Source: Methylotetracoccus oryzae
GTDB lineage: Bacteria > Pseudomonadota > Gammaproteobacteria > Methylococcales > Methylococcaceae
Assembly: GCF_006175985.1 (NCBI RefSeq)
Contig: NZ_SRSH01000010.1
Coordinates: 1 to 64,000, forward strand
Direction of reading: 5' to 3'
Length of the DNA: 64,000 nucleotides
In this document: positions 18,630 through 28,942 of the stretch, piece by piece
Position numbering within the stretch: position 1 is the first letter of the stretch
How the letters are laid out: each line of letters begins with the position of its first letter
Made by a program: the position numbers and the translations under genes
The notes under the pieces: model-generated
Seen by the model: only the letters and a program-made list of their open reading frames with translations
Database searches by the model: none
What the model was told of the DNA's origin: nothing

Positions 18630-18800
18630 CAGGCCTTGCTGCCAAGCGCCCAGGCGACCTAGGGGCAAGGTCGCGGCGGGCGCCCCATGGCGGACGAGCG
18701 GGGGAGCCCTGCGTTATTCAGGGCCTCCCGACATGCAGGGATGAAGCTCTCCGTGGGAGCGTGGAATGCGGGAGGGAGGCGGCTCCGCCCCCGCGGCGGT

Positions 18801-18995
18801 TCAGTCCGCTTCGTCTATCCAGGCCATCTGGATCGCCTCCAGCACTTTCTCGTTGCACTTCTCGGCGCTGTCCTCGAAACCCTCCAGGGCCAGGATCCAG
18901 GTCAGCAGATCGGTGAAACGGACATACCGGGGATCCACGTCGGAATGCTTGTCGGCCAATGCGATCGCGATGTCGAGACTGTCGCTCCACTTCAT
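18801..18995 (-). CDS. iscX: IscX (YfhJ) iron-sulfur assembly protein
   Basis: A 64-residue acidic protein typical of IscX: MKWSDSLDIAIALADKH, DVDPRYVRFTDLL and a C-terminal IQMAWIDEAD. IscX binds IscS and iron and modulates Fe-S cluster assembly. It is normally part of the isc operon; here it ends an operon next to nitrogenase accessory genes, possibly to serve the high cluster demand. Confidence 0.93.
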   Translation of the reverse strand: MKWSDSLDIAIALADKHSDVDPRYVRFTDLLTWILALEGFEDSAEKCNEKVLEAIQMAWIDEAD

Positions 18996-19078
18996 GTCAT
19001 TACCTCGATGGGAAGTTGATCAGGCAGGTTTCGTAAGACCGGAGGCGCGGCGCGGGCGAGTCATGCGCGACCGTCACG

Positions 19079-19567
19079 TCAGGGAAGTGGACGACGTTGG
19101 CTTGCCGCGCGCAGCAACTGCAGACATTCCAGGCTTGCGGCCATGTCCAGCGCGGTCAGATCGTCCTGGTTCGGCAGTGCCCACTGGGCGCCGGCCGCCA
19201 GCAACTGTGCGACGACGGCGCTCTTGCCGCTGGATGCGGCATACATCAGGCAGGTGGCACCCGTCGCGTTCTGGTGGTCGATGGCGATGCCGTGTGCGAG
19301 CAGCCGGTCGATGATAACCGGATCACCGTGGTAGCAGGCCAGCCAGAGCGCGTTGTTGCCGTCCTGATTCACCGCATCCAGCGTGGCCCCGGCGGCAATC
19401 AGACTATCCACGATATCCCTGTGTCCGAGACGGCACGCCTGCATCAACGGCGTCATGCCATGCTCGATCGAGCCCGCCAGGTTCGTTCCGTCGAAGCCCT
19501 GGGCCAGTAGCCACGCCGTCAGGGCAGGATCGTCCGGATCCAGGGGGGCGATTTCGGTATCGGACAT
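19079..19567 (-). CDS. Ankyrin-repeat protein
   Basis: A 162-residue protein with about four ankyrin repeats between residues 30 and 150, each with the TPLMQACRLGH or ALWLACYHGD type helix turn. There is no signal peptide, so it is probably cytoplasmic and protein-binding. It lies 24 bases downstream of the SagB-type gene in the same operon. Its partner is unknown. Confidence 0.85.
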   Translation of the reverse strand: MSDTEIAPLDPDDPALTAWLLAQGFDGTNLAGSIEHGMTPLMQACRLGHRDIVDSLIAAGATLDAVNQDGNNALWLACYHGDPVIIDRLLAHGIAIDHQNATGATCLMYAASSGKSAVVAQLLAAGAQWALPNQDDLTALDMAASLECLQLLRAASQRRPLP

Positions 19568-19591
19568 CGTTTCCGGCTCCGGGTAGTCTTT

Positions 19592-21271
19592 TCAATCCCG
19601 CTCTGCGTAGGGCGCGGAGCTGATAATGCGGCTGTCGGTGATCGGGTAACCCACCGTGAAGTGGTACAGGGACTGATAAGTCCGGCCGGTCAGCCCGAGC
19701 AGTTCATGAAAACTGTCGTCGAAGAAGCAGCCTATCCCCGTGCCACGCAGCCCCCGGGCTTCGGCTTCCAGATAGAGGGCCTGGCCGAGGAGGCCGGCTT
19801 CCCAGTGGAGCTCCCGGTAGAGCCAGGGGGCGGGCTGCAGTGCGGCTTCGTACTCCGCCAACATACCCAGCGCGAACGCGCTGTCGGTGGCGATGGCCTG
19901 ATGGCAATGGATCGTTTTGGCGATGGACCCGCAGTGACCCGCAGCCAGTCGGAACAGGGGCAGGTGTTCCGGACATCCAGTGGGCCGCTGCCAGTCGAAA
20001 CTCGGGTTCAGGGCGGCGCGCAGCGCCTCTGCCGCGCCGGCCGCGCGGGGCAGTATGTAGAGTCCCGGCTCCAGGTCCTCCACGCGGTGGACCATCAGCG
20101 CGAGATGCATACGGGCCGGAAAACGCCAGACATCCCACGGGGGCAGGGCGCGCGGCAGCAGGGTGTCCAGCAGGTCGTAGAAGGTGTCGCGAGCGAGCGC
20201 TTTGCCGCTGTCGAAACGCTGGGCGCTGCGCCGCTGGCGAATCAACGTTGCTGCGGGGGTTGGATCGGTTTTTGCGGCGAGGGGCGGGAAGGTCTCGCCG
20301 GCAGCCTGCCGGGGACTTTCGCCCGCCCTGCGCGTCGCCTCCGCGACCTCGTCGATCACCGGCCAGTGATACATGGGATGGCGGTCCAGCACATTGGCCG
20401 TTCCGTACCACGTGTCGGCGCCCGCGCGGGTTGCGGGATCGATCGGTAAATCCGGAAGCGTCGGGTCGCGTCGGTCCGTCACCACTTCGAGCAGCACTTC
20501 GGCCTCTTCGGATTCGACGCCGACGAAATCCTGCCGTCGATCCAGACCCAGGCGTCGTGCGATCTGCGCCCAGTCCGCGCTTTCGACGACCCTGAGCTGC
20601 CAGCCCAGGGCCGCGGCGGCGTAGCGCAGCGCACCGATGGCATGTCCGAGATCCAGCTGACAATAACGGAATGCGCGCTCGCCGTATTTCCAGGCTTCGC
20701 GCCAATGAATCGAGCTCAGGCCGATCAACAGTTCCGGAGGCTGGTCGAGCCCCGCTGCTGGGCCGGACCCGCGGCGGCGTTCCAGGCTGTGGTTCTCGCA
20801 GCGGTAGTGATAGAGGCCGTCATCCAGCGGCTCGATGCCGCGGCACAGCAGGTAGCTCTCGGTCGGATGCAGGTTGCCGCTGGAGGGGTTGCAGCGCACG
20901 GCCCAGCGATCGGGACCGTAGGTCTTCCACGCCGACAGGCCCAGCGATAGCTCGAACAACAGGCCGATGGTTTCGAGCGAGACGGGTTGTGGCGCCACGC
21001 TGCCCGGCTGACTTAAGGCGCTAAACGGCGTCGTCAGCGTATCGGCGAGCAAAGGCAGGGACAGTCGGGCGCAGCCGTCGAAGTGCCGGAACGGATCGGG
21101 TTGGCCGCTCCAGTCCAGCGCCTCCGGACCGCGGGCATAGCCCGACACGCGATGTTTGGTCCGCTCATGGTAGGCGAGGACGCGCGCCAGGCGACTCTCG
21201 AGCGTGTCGGCGTCGCCGGTACCGAGCGAGCCGCCCTGGATCGGCGTGAAAACGCGGCGATAACGCTGCAC
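19592..21271 (-). CDS. SagB-type double nitroreductase domain protein
   Basis: A 559-residue flavoprotein with two nitroreductase-like halves. The first (residues about 95-260) has AVRCNPSSGNLHPTESYLL and ERAFRYCQLDLGHAIGAL, typical of SagB dehydrogenases. The second (about 335-545) begins LIRQRRSAQRFD and contains GQALYLEAEARGLRGTGIGCFFDD. SagB enzymes oxidise azolines in toxins, but no cyclodehydratase or precursor peptide is seen here, so the substrate differs. It sits between nifO and the ankyrin gene. Confidence 0.85.
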   Translation of the reverse strand: MQRYRRVFTPIQGGSLGTGDADTLESRLARVLAYHERTKHRVSGYARGPEALDWSGQPDPFRHFDGCARLSLPLLADTLTTPFSALSQPGSVAPQPVSLETIGLLFELSLGLSAWKTYGPDRWAVRCNPSSGNLHPTESYLLCRGIEPLDDGLYHYRCENHSLERRRGSGPAAGLDQPPELLIGLSSIHWREAWKYGERAFRYCQLDLGHAIGALRYAAAALGWQLRVVESADWAQIARRLGLDRRQDFVGVESEEAEVLLEVVTDRRDPTLPDLPIDPATRAGADTWYGTANVLDRHPMYHWPVIDEVAEATRRAGESPRQAAGETFPPLAAKTDPTPAATLIRQRRSAQRFDSGKALARDTFYDLLDTLLPRALPPWDVWRFPARMHLALMVHRVEDLEPGLYILPRAAGAAEALRAALNPSFDWQRPTGCPEHLPLFRLAAGHCGSIAKTIHCHQAIATDSAFALGMLAEYEAALQPAPWLYRELHWEAGLLGQALYLEAEARGLRGTGIGCFFDDSFHELLGLTGRTYQSLYHFTVGYPITDSRIISSAPYAERD

Positions 21272-21280
21272 TTTTTTGGC

Positions 21281-21697
21281 CTAGGGCGACGGACACGGGT
21301 CCGTGCGGCGACAACGCTCGAGGTCCGGGCGTTCGGCCGGATCCTCGGGTGCGCCCAGCCAATCCGCGATGCGGGCCGGGTCGAAGCCAGCTTCGCGACG
21401 CTCGCCCGACTGCAACAGCGGTCGGCGGATCAGCAGCGGATCCTGCAGCATCAATTTCAATGCGGTCGTCGCATCGAGCGCTTCCGGAACGACTTCACCC
21501 GATTTGACCCGGGGCGCCGCGCGATTGAACCACTCGCTGACCGGCCGCTCGCCGAAAAAGGCGCGCAATTCCTCGGGCTGCCAGCGAGTTTCCAGCAGAT
21601 TGCGGACCTCCAGCTGATGCCCGGCAGCCGACAGCAGAGCCTTCTGCCGCTGATTGTTCGCGCAGCCGGGTTTCTCGTAGAACAGGATGGTGGACAT
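21281..21697 (-). CDS. nifO: NifO, nitrogenase-associated ArsC-like protein
   Basis: A 138-residue protein of the ArsC/thioredoxin-fold family. The N-terminus ILFYEKPGCANNQRQKALL is the nitrogenase-associated variant, with one Cys in the redox position. It continues with RAFFGERPVSEWFN and LMLQDPLLIRRPLL. NifO has been linked to molybdenum partition between nitrogenase and nitrate reductase in Azotobacter. ATG 21697 was chosen because it starts the conserved domain; the open frame to 21784 overlaps the upstream gene. Confidence 0.88.
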   Translation of the reverse strand: MSTILFYEKPGCANNQRQKALLSAAGHQLEVRNLLETRWQPEELRAFFGERPVSEWFNRAAPRVKSGEVVPEALDATTALKLMLQDPLLIRRPLLQSGERREAGFDPARIADWLGAPEDPAERPDLERCRRTDPCPSP

Positions 21698-21716
21698 GGG
21701 GGAGTCGATCGCAGCG

Positions 21717-21992
21717 CTAATGCGTGGACGATGAATCGGTGCCGGCCAGCCAGGCCTGTTGCGGCGTGTAGTCCCCCGGCGCAAGTGTCTCCATCCGGTT
21801 CGTGGCCTGGCATTTCAGACAATGTCCCAGCACGTTGAAAGCCTGGTTGGAGCAGCTATCGGCGTGGGACTGCTTGCAGCCTTCGGTGCCACAGTTGCCG
21901 CAACGATGCAGCGTGCCGCGGCAGGTGTCGGCGCTGCCCTTGCGGGTGCCGCTGCAGAGTGTCAGGTTGCCTTTCAGTTCTTCGTAGCGCAT
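21717..21992 (-). CDS. Small cysteine-rich protein
   Basis: A 91-residue protein with eight Cys between residues 13 and 61 (13, 24, 31, 34, 39, 47, 58, 61), including the pairs CGNC and CLKC, and several His. The arrangement suggests one or two zinc or Fe-S sites. There is no signal peptide. It lies between the ferredoxin and nifO on the same strand. The family is not recognised. Confidence 0.75.
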   Translation of the reverse strand: MRYEELKGNLTLCSGTRKGSADTCRGTLHRCGNCGTEGCKQSHADSCSNQAFNVLGHCLKCQATNRMETLAPGDYTPQQAWLAGTDSSSTH

Positions 21993-22050
21993 GGATGTGC
22001 TCCGGATGGTTGAGGGGAAAAGCGGTGTTCAGTTCAGTCGCGCGCCTGCA

Positions 22051-23648
<1,598 letters not shown>

Positions 23649-23715
23649 GCGGGTTCAAACTCCGAAAAACGTCGGTGGTTGAAGTGCTCGGTCAGCCTCC
23701 GGCGCGTCATGGCGG

Positions 23716-24018
23716 TCATCCGCAGCGCTCGCCGTTCGCGTCGAACAGCAGTTCCGCCGTCTCCCCTTCGGCGTCGATGATGGCCGCGCTGCGCAGCACA
23801 CCGCGCTCGTCGTAGCGATACCGATGCTCGAGCTCGGTCTCGCCATAGACGATCTTCTGCAGGCCGATCAAGCGGTCCTGCGCATCGAAGTAACCGCGGA
23901 TGTAGGTGTTGCGGTTGGCGATCTGTTCCGGTTCCAGCGGGGCCAGCAGCGTCAGCGGCAGGCTGATGCCCCGGTAGGTCAGGAAAAGTCGGCATTCGCC
24001 TTGTAGCACTTCAGTCAT
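23716..24018 (-). CDS. Conserved 100-aa protein (DUF6156-like)
   Basis: A 100-residue protein with the pattern CRLFLTYRGISLPL, IANRNTYIRGYFD, QKIVYGETELEHRYRYDERG. It resembles a small family often found in nitrogen-fixation clusters (probably DUF6156), whose function is unknown. ATG 24018 starts the recognisable domain. It is cotranscribed with the flavodiiron gene. Confidence 0.7.
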   Translation of the reverse strand: MTEVLQGECRLFLTYRGISLPLTLLAPLEPEQIANRNTYIRGYFDAQDRLIGLQKIVYGETELEHRYRYDERGVLRSAAIIDAEGETAELLFDANGERCG

Positions 24019-24101
24019 GATCGTCGTCGTCACAGCAGGTGGCTGCTGGCGGAACGGAGGCCGAGTCAGATGCTCCGCTCCGTTCCGGTCACAGCGCCTG
24101 C

Positions 24102-24689
24102 CTATACCGGGCGGTTTTCCGGAACCTTGATGGGGCCCATGATCTTGAGGCCTTCCTCGAAGCTGATTTCCGGGAACTTGTCGTTGAACTCGGCGGCCGC
24201 CTCGGCCACGGCGACCAGCTTGCCGGCCGTATCCAGCTTTTTCAGGTCGTTGCGCTCGATTCCGAACAGTTCCAGGATTTCGTTGTAGACGGTGGCCTCC
24301 TCGAGCGGCAGCACCCAAAACGTTGCTCCGCCATAAGCGATCTGGTAGCGCTTGGAGATGTCCAGGTTCCCGGCAAAGAAGAAGTACTTGCCCGTGGGCG
24401 ACAGCTTGTCGCCCAGCACTTCGCACAGCAACTTGAGATGCTCCAGGGACAGGGCGACGCCCGTCAGGAACGGTATGGTCGGTTCGCCGGCCTTCACCAG
24501 GGTCATGACCTGGTCGAGCTTGATTTCCGGCGGTCGGGCTTCGTCACTGTACTGCTGCGCAAACTTGAGGGCGATGGCGCCCCGGAAACCGAAATGTCCG
24601 GCTTTGGCGGTGGCACCCTTGAAGACGGGGCTCATCAGGCGTCCTTCGGCGTCGAGGGTGCCCAGCGGTGTTTCGTTGATAGTGGTCAT
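24102..24689 (-). CDS. Conserved protein of unknown function in oxygen-protection operon
   Basis: A 195-residue soluble, mostly helical protein. Notable segments are KAGHFGFRGAIALKFAQQY, GKYFFFAGNLDISKRYQIAYG and a C-terminal IMGPIKVPEN. No cofactor motif or known family is recognised. It lies between the truncated haemoglobin and the DUF6156-like gene, with short gaps on both sides, so it belongs to the operon. Confidence 0.7.
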   Translation of the reverse strand: MTTINETPLGTLDAEGRLMSPVFKGATAKAGHFGFRGAIALKFAQQYSDEARPPEIKLDQVMTLVKAGEPTIPFLTGVALSLEHLKLLCEVLGDKLSPTGKYFFFAGNLDISKRYQIAYGGATFWVLPLEEATVYNEILELFGIERNDLKKLDTAGKLVAVAEAAAEFNDKFPEISFEEGLKIMGPIKVPENRPV

Positions 24690-24702
24690 AACGCTCCTTG
24701 AG

Positions 24703-25134
24703 TTACTGGTTGCGAAGAAAATCAGCCGTTTTGAAAAAGGACTCCTTGAGCTGGCGCAGTAGCGCCGGATCGGTTACCTGTTCCTCCAGCGCCTGGGTCA
24801 TACAGTCCATCCAGGCGTCGCGGGCAGCCTCGTCGATGGGGAAGCCCAGATGCGACCGCCGCAGCCGAGGCGGGCCAAAGCGCTCGGTATACAGCGGGGG
24901 CCCGCCTAGCCAACCCGACAGAAACAGGAACAGGCGTTCGCGGGACTGGCTCAGATCGTGCGGGTGCATGTCGCGGATCGAACGCGCCTGCGGGCGTTCG
25001 CTCATCAGTTGATAAAACCGTTCCACGAGCCGGCGTATGGCCGGTTCTCCACCCAGCAGGCGATAGTGCGGGTTCTCGGCCACTGCGACGGCCGTGCCGA
25101 GGGGCTGCGGGGCGGTCGGTTGGTTTGGTGGCAT
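24703..25134 (-). CDS. Truncated haemoglobin (group II type)
   Basis: A 143-residue truncated globin. The markers are an N-terminal HYRLLGGEPAIRRLVERFY, the haem-binding region RDMHPHDLSQSRERLFLFLSGW with proximal His, GGPPLYTERFGPPRLRRSH, and the Trp of DAWMDCM expected in group II (TrbO). It binds oxygen or NO and may scavenge or deliver oxygen. It lies in the operon with the flavodiiron protein. Confidence 0.93.
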   Translation of the reverse strand: MPPNQPTAPQPLGTAVAVAENPHYRLLGGEPAIRRLVERFYQLMSERPQARSIRDMHPHDLSQSRERLFLFLSGWLGGPPLYTERFGPPRLRRSHLGFPIDEAARDAWMDCMTQALEEQVTDPALLRQLKESFFKTADFLRNQ

Positions 25135-25156
25135 GCGATGACTCTCGGTCGGCCGC

Positions 25157-25588
25157 TCACATCGTCACGACCGGGATACCCAGCGCGACGCGGCGACCCA
25201 GCATCGTGTCCACCTTGCGGCGGGTGTTTTCGATGGTCAGTGGTTTGGCCAGGATCGATTTTGCGCCTTTCTTCAGACATTCCCGGGCCAGCGGGTCGTC
25301 CGCGGTGTCGGCCACGATGATGATCTTGACGCCGTCGAGACGGGTGCAGACCTCGTCCAGGACATCGACACCCTTGTCCTTGACGATTCCGACGCCGAGC
25401 AGCAATACCGAGGGTTTCCACTCGACGCCTTTCGCGTAGGCCGCATCGAGGCTGCTCAATTCGTGTGTTTCCACTTCGTCGTGCAGCATGAACTGCAAGG
25501 CTGCGCTGATGATTTCGTCGTCATGCACGACGAATACCCGCCGGTTATCCAGCGCCTTTTCGGTATCCACGCCGATCTGCATAAGCAA
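25157..25588 (-). CDS. Stand-alone pseudo-receiver protein
   Basis: A 143-residue response-regulator receiver domain with no output domain. The acidic pair Asp23-Asp24 and the Lys115 of LAKPL are present, but the position of the phospho-accepting Asp is Gly65 (PSVLLLGVGI instead of the usual xLLDxxM). It should therefore not be phosphorylated normally and may act by protein binding or an atypical signal. It is the first gene of the (-) operon leading to truncated haemoglobin and flavodiiron protein, divergent from nifH. Confidence 0.85.
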   Translation of the reverse strand: MLMQIGVDTEKALDNRRVFVVHDDEIISAALQFMLHDEVETHELSSLDAAYAKGVEWKPSVLLLGVGIVKDKGVDVLDEVCTRLDGVKIIIVADTADDPLARECLKKGAKSILAKPLTIENTRRKVDTMLGRRVALGIPVVTM

Positions 25589-26084
25589 TGCCCTCTTGCA
25601 TTGGGTTGATGAGGCGGCCGTTACCGGGCCCGTCTAAGTTCACCCCTTTCTATATAAGGAAGCGAGCATGACTCTATATGTAACCGTTCACGCCCCCTCG
25701 CGGGAGCGGTCCGGGAGGTCGAGACACGCCGTGAATCCGTCCCTGGCTCGGCTGGGGGTTCCCTCCCGCAGACGGTCTCGCCCTCCCGGCCCGCGCCCAC
25801 TACCCAACAAGGCAGCAGGGTGAATGGTTACCTCTATACAAGGCCTCCGGCTTTGTATCCGGGCGCCGCTATCTCCCGCCGTGACCCTCGCTCCGAGGCG
25901 TCATGGCGATCTAGAGGCGGCTTCCGTATTGCTCGCGAGTCCTGCCTAACTTCGGGCCGGTCTTGCCCGTGATCCTTATTAAGCAATTAAGGAGCCAATA
26001 AGTCGCGCGCGCGCGAATGTTGCAAGGCACTGTAAATAAAGAATTAAATCTTGTGGCTATGCCGTCTTCACGGTGCTCTGCCTT
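25589..26084. other. Divergent intergenic region, distal part
   Basis: No gene is seen. The stretch should hold the promoter of the pseudo-receiver operon; a TATATA motif near 25650 could be its -10 but no matching -35 is clear. A distant inverted repeat occurs: GTAACCGTTCAC at 25680-25691 and GTGAATGGTTAC at 25820-25831 (one mismatch). Base composition falls towards AT after 25970. Confidence 0.45.
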
Positions 26085-26100
26085 TGTTTTGTTCCTTACA
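26085..26100 (+). promoter_or_regulatory. NifA upstream activator sequence 1 (nifH)
   Basis: TGT-TTTGTTCCTT-ACA, an exact TGT-N10-ACA site. It lies 30 bases (three helical turns) before the second site, so both face the same side of the DNA. Confidence 0.75.
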
Positions 26101-26114
26101 AACGCTCGGGTTTT

Positions 26115-26130
26115 TGTTGGGTTGATGACA
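26115..26130 (+). promoter_or_regulatory. NifA upstream activator sequence 2 (nifH)
   Basis: TGT-TGGGTTGATG-ACA, an exact NifA consensus. Its centre is about 190 bases before the GG of the nifH sigma-54 promoter. Confidence 0.75.
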
Positions 26131-26170
26131 CTGCCGTCGCAGCCTTTGCGACCCGTAATGCAAAAATTTG

Positions 26171-26197
26171 CCTCCTAAAAAACAGTAAGTTAGGAGG
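26171..26197 (+). repeat. Hairpin covering a strong ribosome site
   Basis: CCTCCTAA (26171-26178) pairs perfectly with TTAGGAGG (26190-26197) across an 11-base loop. The second arm is a near-ideal Shine-Dalgarno sequence, 7 bases before an ATG at 26205 that opens a 20-codon frame ending at 26267. In RNA the hairpin would hide the ribosome site. It lies upstream of the proposed nifH start of transcription, so another transcript would be needed for it to act. Confidence 0.5.
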
Positions 26198-26311
26198 ATT
26201 ATTTATGGTGGCATGCCCATTGCTTTGTGGTAAAGCGAGCAGCATTCACTATTCGCGAAAGCGGTAGCGACAACAAGAAGAAATAGAAAGCGCGACCCAT
26301 TGGTGCTTAGG

Positions 26312-26329
26312 CCGGAAGTTATCTTGCGG
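26312..26329 (+). promoter_or_regulatory. Sigma-54 promoter of nifHDK
   Basis: GG (26314-26315) and GC (26326-26327) are exactly 10 bases apart with TTGC at -12. The -24 part (CCGGAAG) departs from TGGCAC, so activation may depend strongly on NifA. Transcription would begin near 26339, giving a leader of about 47 bases. Confidence 0.6.
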
Positions 26330-26367
26330 CGGAATACTGCCTAGTAGCGGACTGTATTTTTCCTTAG

Positions 26368-27267
<900 letters not shown>

Positions 27268-27370
27268 GGGGCTGGGAGGGGCGTGGGGCCGGCGTTGCGA
27301 CGCCGCGCCTCAGGCCCGACTCCGCCGGCATCCCGCGCCATTCCTTCCCAAACCCAAACAGGAGCGTGAA

Positions 27371-28828
27371 ATGAGCCTCACCGTTGAGCAAGTTAAAGAA
27401 CGAAACCGGGAACTGATCAAAGAGGTTCTCGAGGTTTATCCCGACAAGACCGCAAAACGTCGCGCCAAGCATCTTGGCCAGTACGAGGAAGGCAAGTCGG
27501 ATTGCGGCACCAAATCGAACGTCAAGTCCATCCCGGGCGTCATGACCATCCGTGGTTGCGCGTATGCCGGATCCAAGGGCGTCGTCTGGGGCCCGATCAA
27601 GGACATGATCCACATCAGCCACGGCCCGGTGGGTTGCGGGCAGTATTCCTGGGCCTCGCGCCGGAACTATTACATCGGCACCACCGGTGTGGATACCTTC
27701 GTGACGATGCAGTTCACCTCCGACTTCCAGGAGAAGGACATCGTCTTCGGCGGTGACAAGAAGCTGGAAAAGATCATCGACGAGATCGAGGATCTGTTTC
27801 CGCTGAATCACGGCATCACGGTTCAGTCCGAATGCCCCATCGGCCTCATTGGCGACGATATCGAAGCCGTTTCCAAGAAGAAGTCGAAGGAATACGCCGG
27901 CAAGACCATCGTGCCGGTGCGTTGCGAAGGCTTCCGCGGTGTGTCGCAGTCGCTGGGTCACCACATCGCCAACGACGCGGTGCGCGACTGGATCTTCGAC
28001 AAGGGCGACAAGCACCCCGAATTCCAGACCACGCCGTATGACGTCGCGATCATCGGCGACTACAACATCGGCGGCGATGCCTGGTCCTCACGCATCCTGC
28101 TCGAAGAAATGGGCCTGCGCGTGATCGCGCAATGGTCCGGCGACGGCTCGCTGGCGGAACTCGAGAACACGCCGAAAGCGAAGCTGAACGTGTTGCACTG
28201 CTACCGTTCGATGAACTACATCTCGCGCCACCTCGAAGAGAAGTACGGTGTGCCGTGGGTCGAATACAACTTCTTCGGGCCGACCAAGATCGCCGAGTCG
28301 CTGCGCACCATCGCCAGCTACTTCGACGACACCATCAAGGAGAAGGCGGAGCAGGTCATTGCCAAGTATCAGCCGCTGATGCAGGCCGTGATCGACAAGT
28401 ACCGCCCGCGCCTGGAAGGCAAGAAAGTCATGTTGTACGTGGGCGGCCTGCGTCCCCGTCACGTGATCGGCGCTTACGAGGATCTCGGCATGGAGATCGT
28501 CGGCACCGGCTACGAGTTCGGCCACAACGACGACTACCAACGGACCACTCACTACGTCAAGGACGGCACGCTGATCTACGACGACGTGACCGGCTTCGAG
28601 TTCGAGAAGTTCGTCGAGAAGATCCAGCCCGATCTGGTCGGTTCCGGCATCAAGGAAAAGTACGTCTTCCAGAAGATGGGCGTGCCGTTCCGCCAGATGC
28701 ACTCCTGGGATTACTCGGGCCCGTATCACGGCTATGACGGCTTTGCCATCTTCGCCCGGGATATGGACATGGCCATCAACAACCCGGTCTGGGGTTTGGC
28801 CAAGACACCCTGGAAGACAGCTGCCTGA
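27371..28828 (+). CDS. nifD: Nitrogenase MoFe protein alpha subunit NifD
   Basis: A 485-residue alpha subunit that binds FeMo-co. The cofactor-ligand Cys lies in [16 protein letters not shown] and the ligand His in [17 protein letters not shown]-cluster cysteines occur in [17 protein letters not shown] and [11 protein letters not shown]. It fits molybdenum nitrogenase rather than VnfD/AnfD, and nifE/N/Q are present. It begins 103 bases after nifH with AGGAGCG. Confidence 0.99.
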   Translation: MSLTVEQVKERNRELIKEVLEVYPDKTAKRRAKHLGQYEEGKSDCGTKSNVKSIPGVMTIRGCAYAGSKGVVWGPIKDMIHISHGPVGCGQYSWASRRNYYIGTTGVDTFVTMQFTSDFQEKDIVFGGDKKLEKIIDEIEDLFPLNHGITVQSECPIGLIGDDIEAVSKKKSKEYAGKTIVPVRCEGFRGVSQSLGHHIANDAVRDWIFDKGDKHPEFQTTPYDVAIIGDYNIGGDAWSSRILLEEMGLRVIAQWSGDGSLAELENTPKAKLNVLHCYRSMNYISRHLEEKYGVPWVEYNFFGPTKIAESLRTIASYFDDTIKEKAEQVIAKYQPLMQAVIDKYRPRLEGKKVMLYVGGLRPRHVIGAYEDLGMEIVGTGYEFGHNDDYQRTTHYVKDGTLIYDDVTGFEFEKFVEKIQPDLVGSGIKEKYVFQKMGVPFRQMHSWDYSGPYHGYDGFAIFARDMDMAINNPVWGLAKTPWKTAA

Positions 28829-28840
28829 TCGGAAAGCAAA

Positions 28841-28929
28841 TGTAGGGTGGGTTAGCGACTTGAAACGCAACCCACCAGCCACTGCCTCGGTGGGAGCCTG
28901 TCCCTTGCACGATAACCCACCACCCTACA
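28841..28929. repeat. Palindromic element between nifD and nifK
   Basis: TGTAGGGTGGGTTAGCG at the left end is matched in inverted form by the right end (TAACCCACCACCCTACA, with a 3-base insertion), and an internal AACCCACC copy follows the left arm. It looks like a REP/MITE-type palindrome of the GGGTGGGTTAGC class. It fills almost the whole nifD-nifK gap and could stabilise upstream mRNA or lower nifK expression. Confidence 0.75.
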
Positions 28930-28942
28930 TCGGAGATTAACC

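Noticed and set aside
25680-25831. Distant inverted repeat GTAACCGTTCAC / GTGAATGGTTAC as operator pair
   Set aside because: Noted in the region entry, but arms are 128 bases apart with one mismatch; function is not supported.
26073-26204. Upstream part of a 64-codon frame over the NifA sites
   Set aside because: It contains both NifA sites and has no ribosome site; only the last 20 codons have one.
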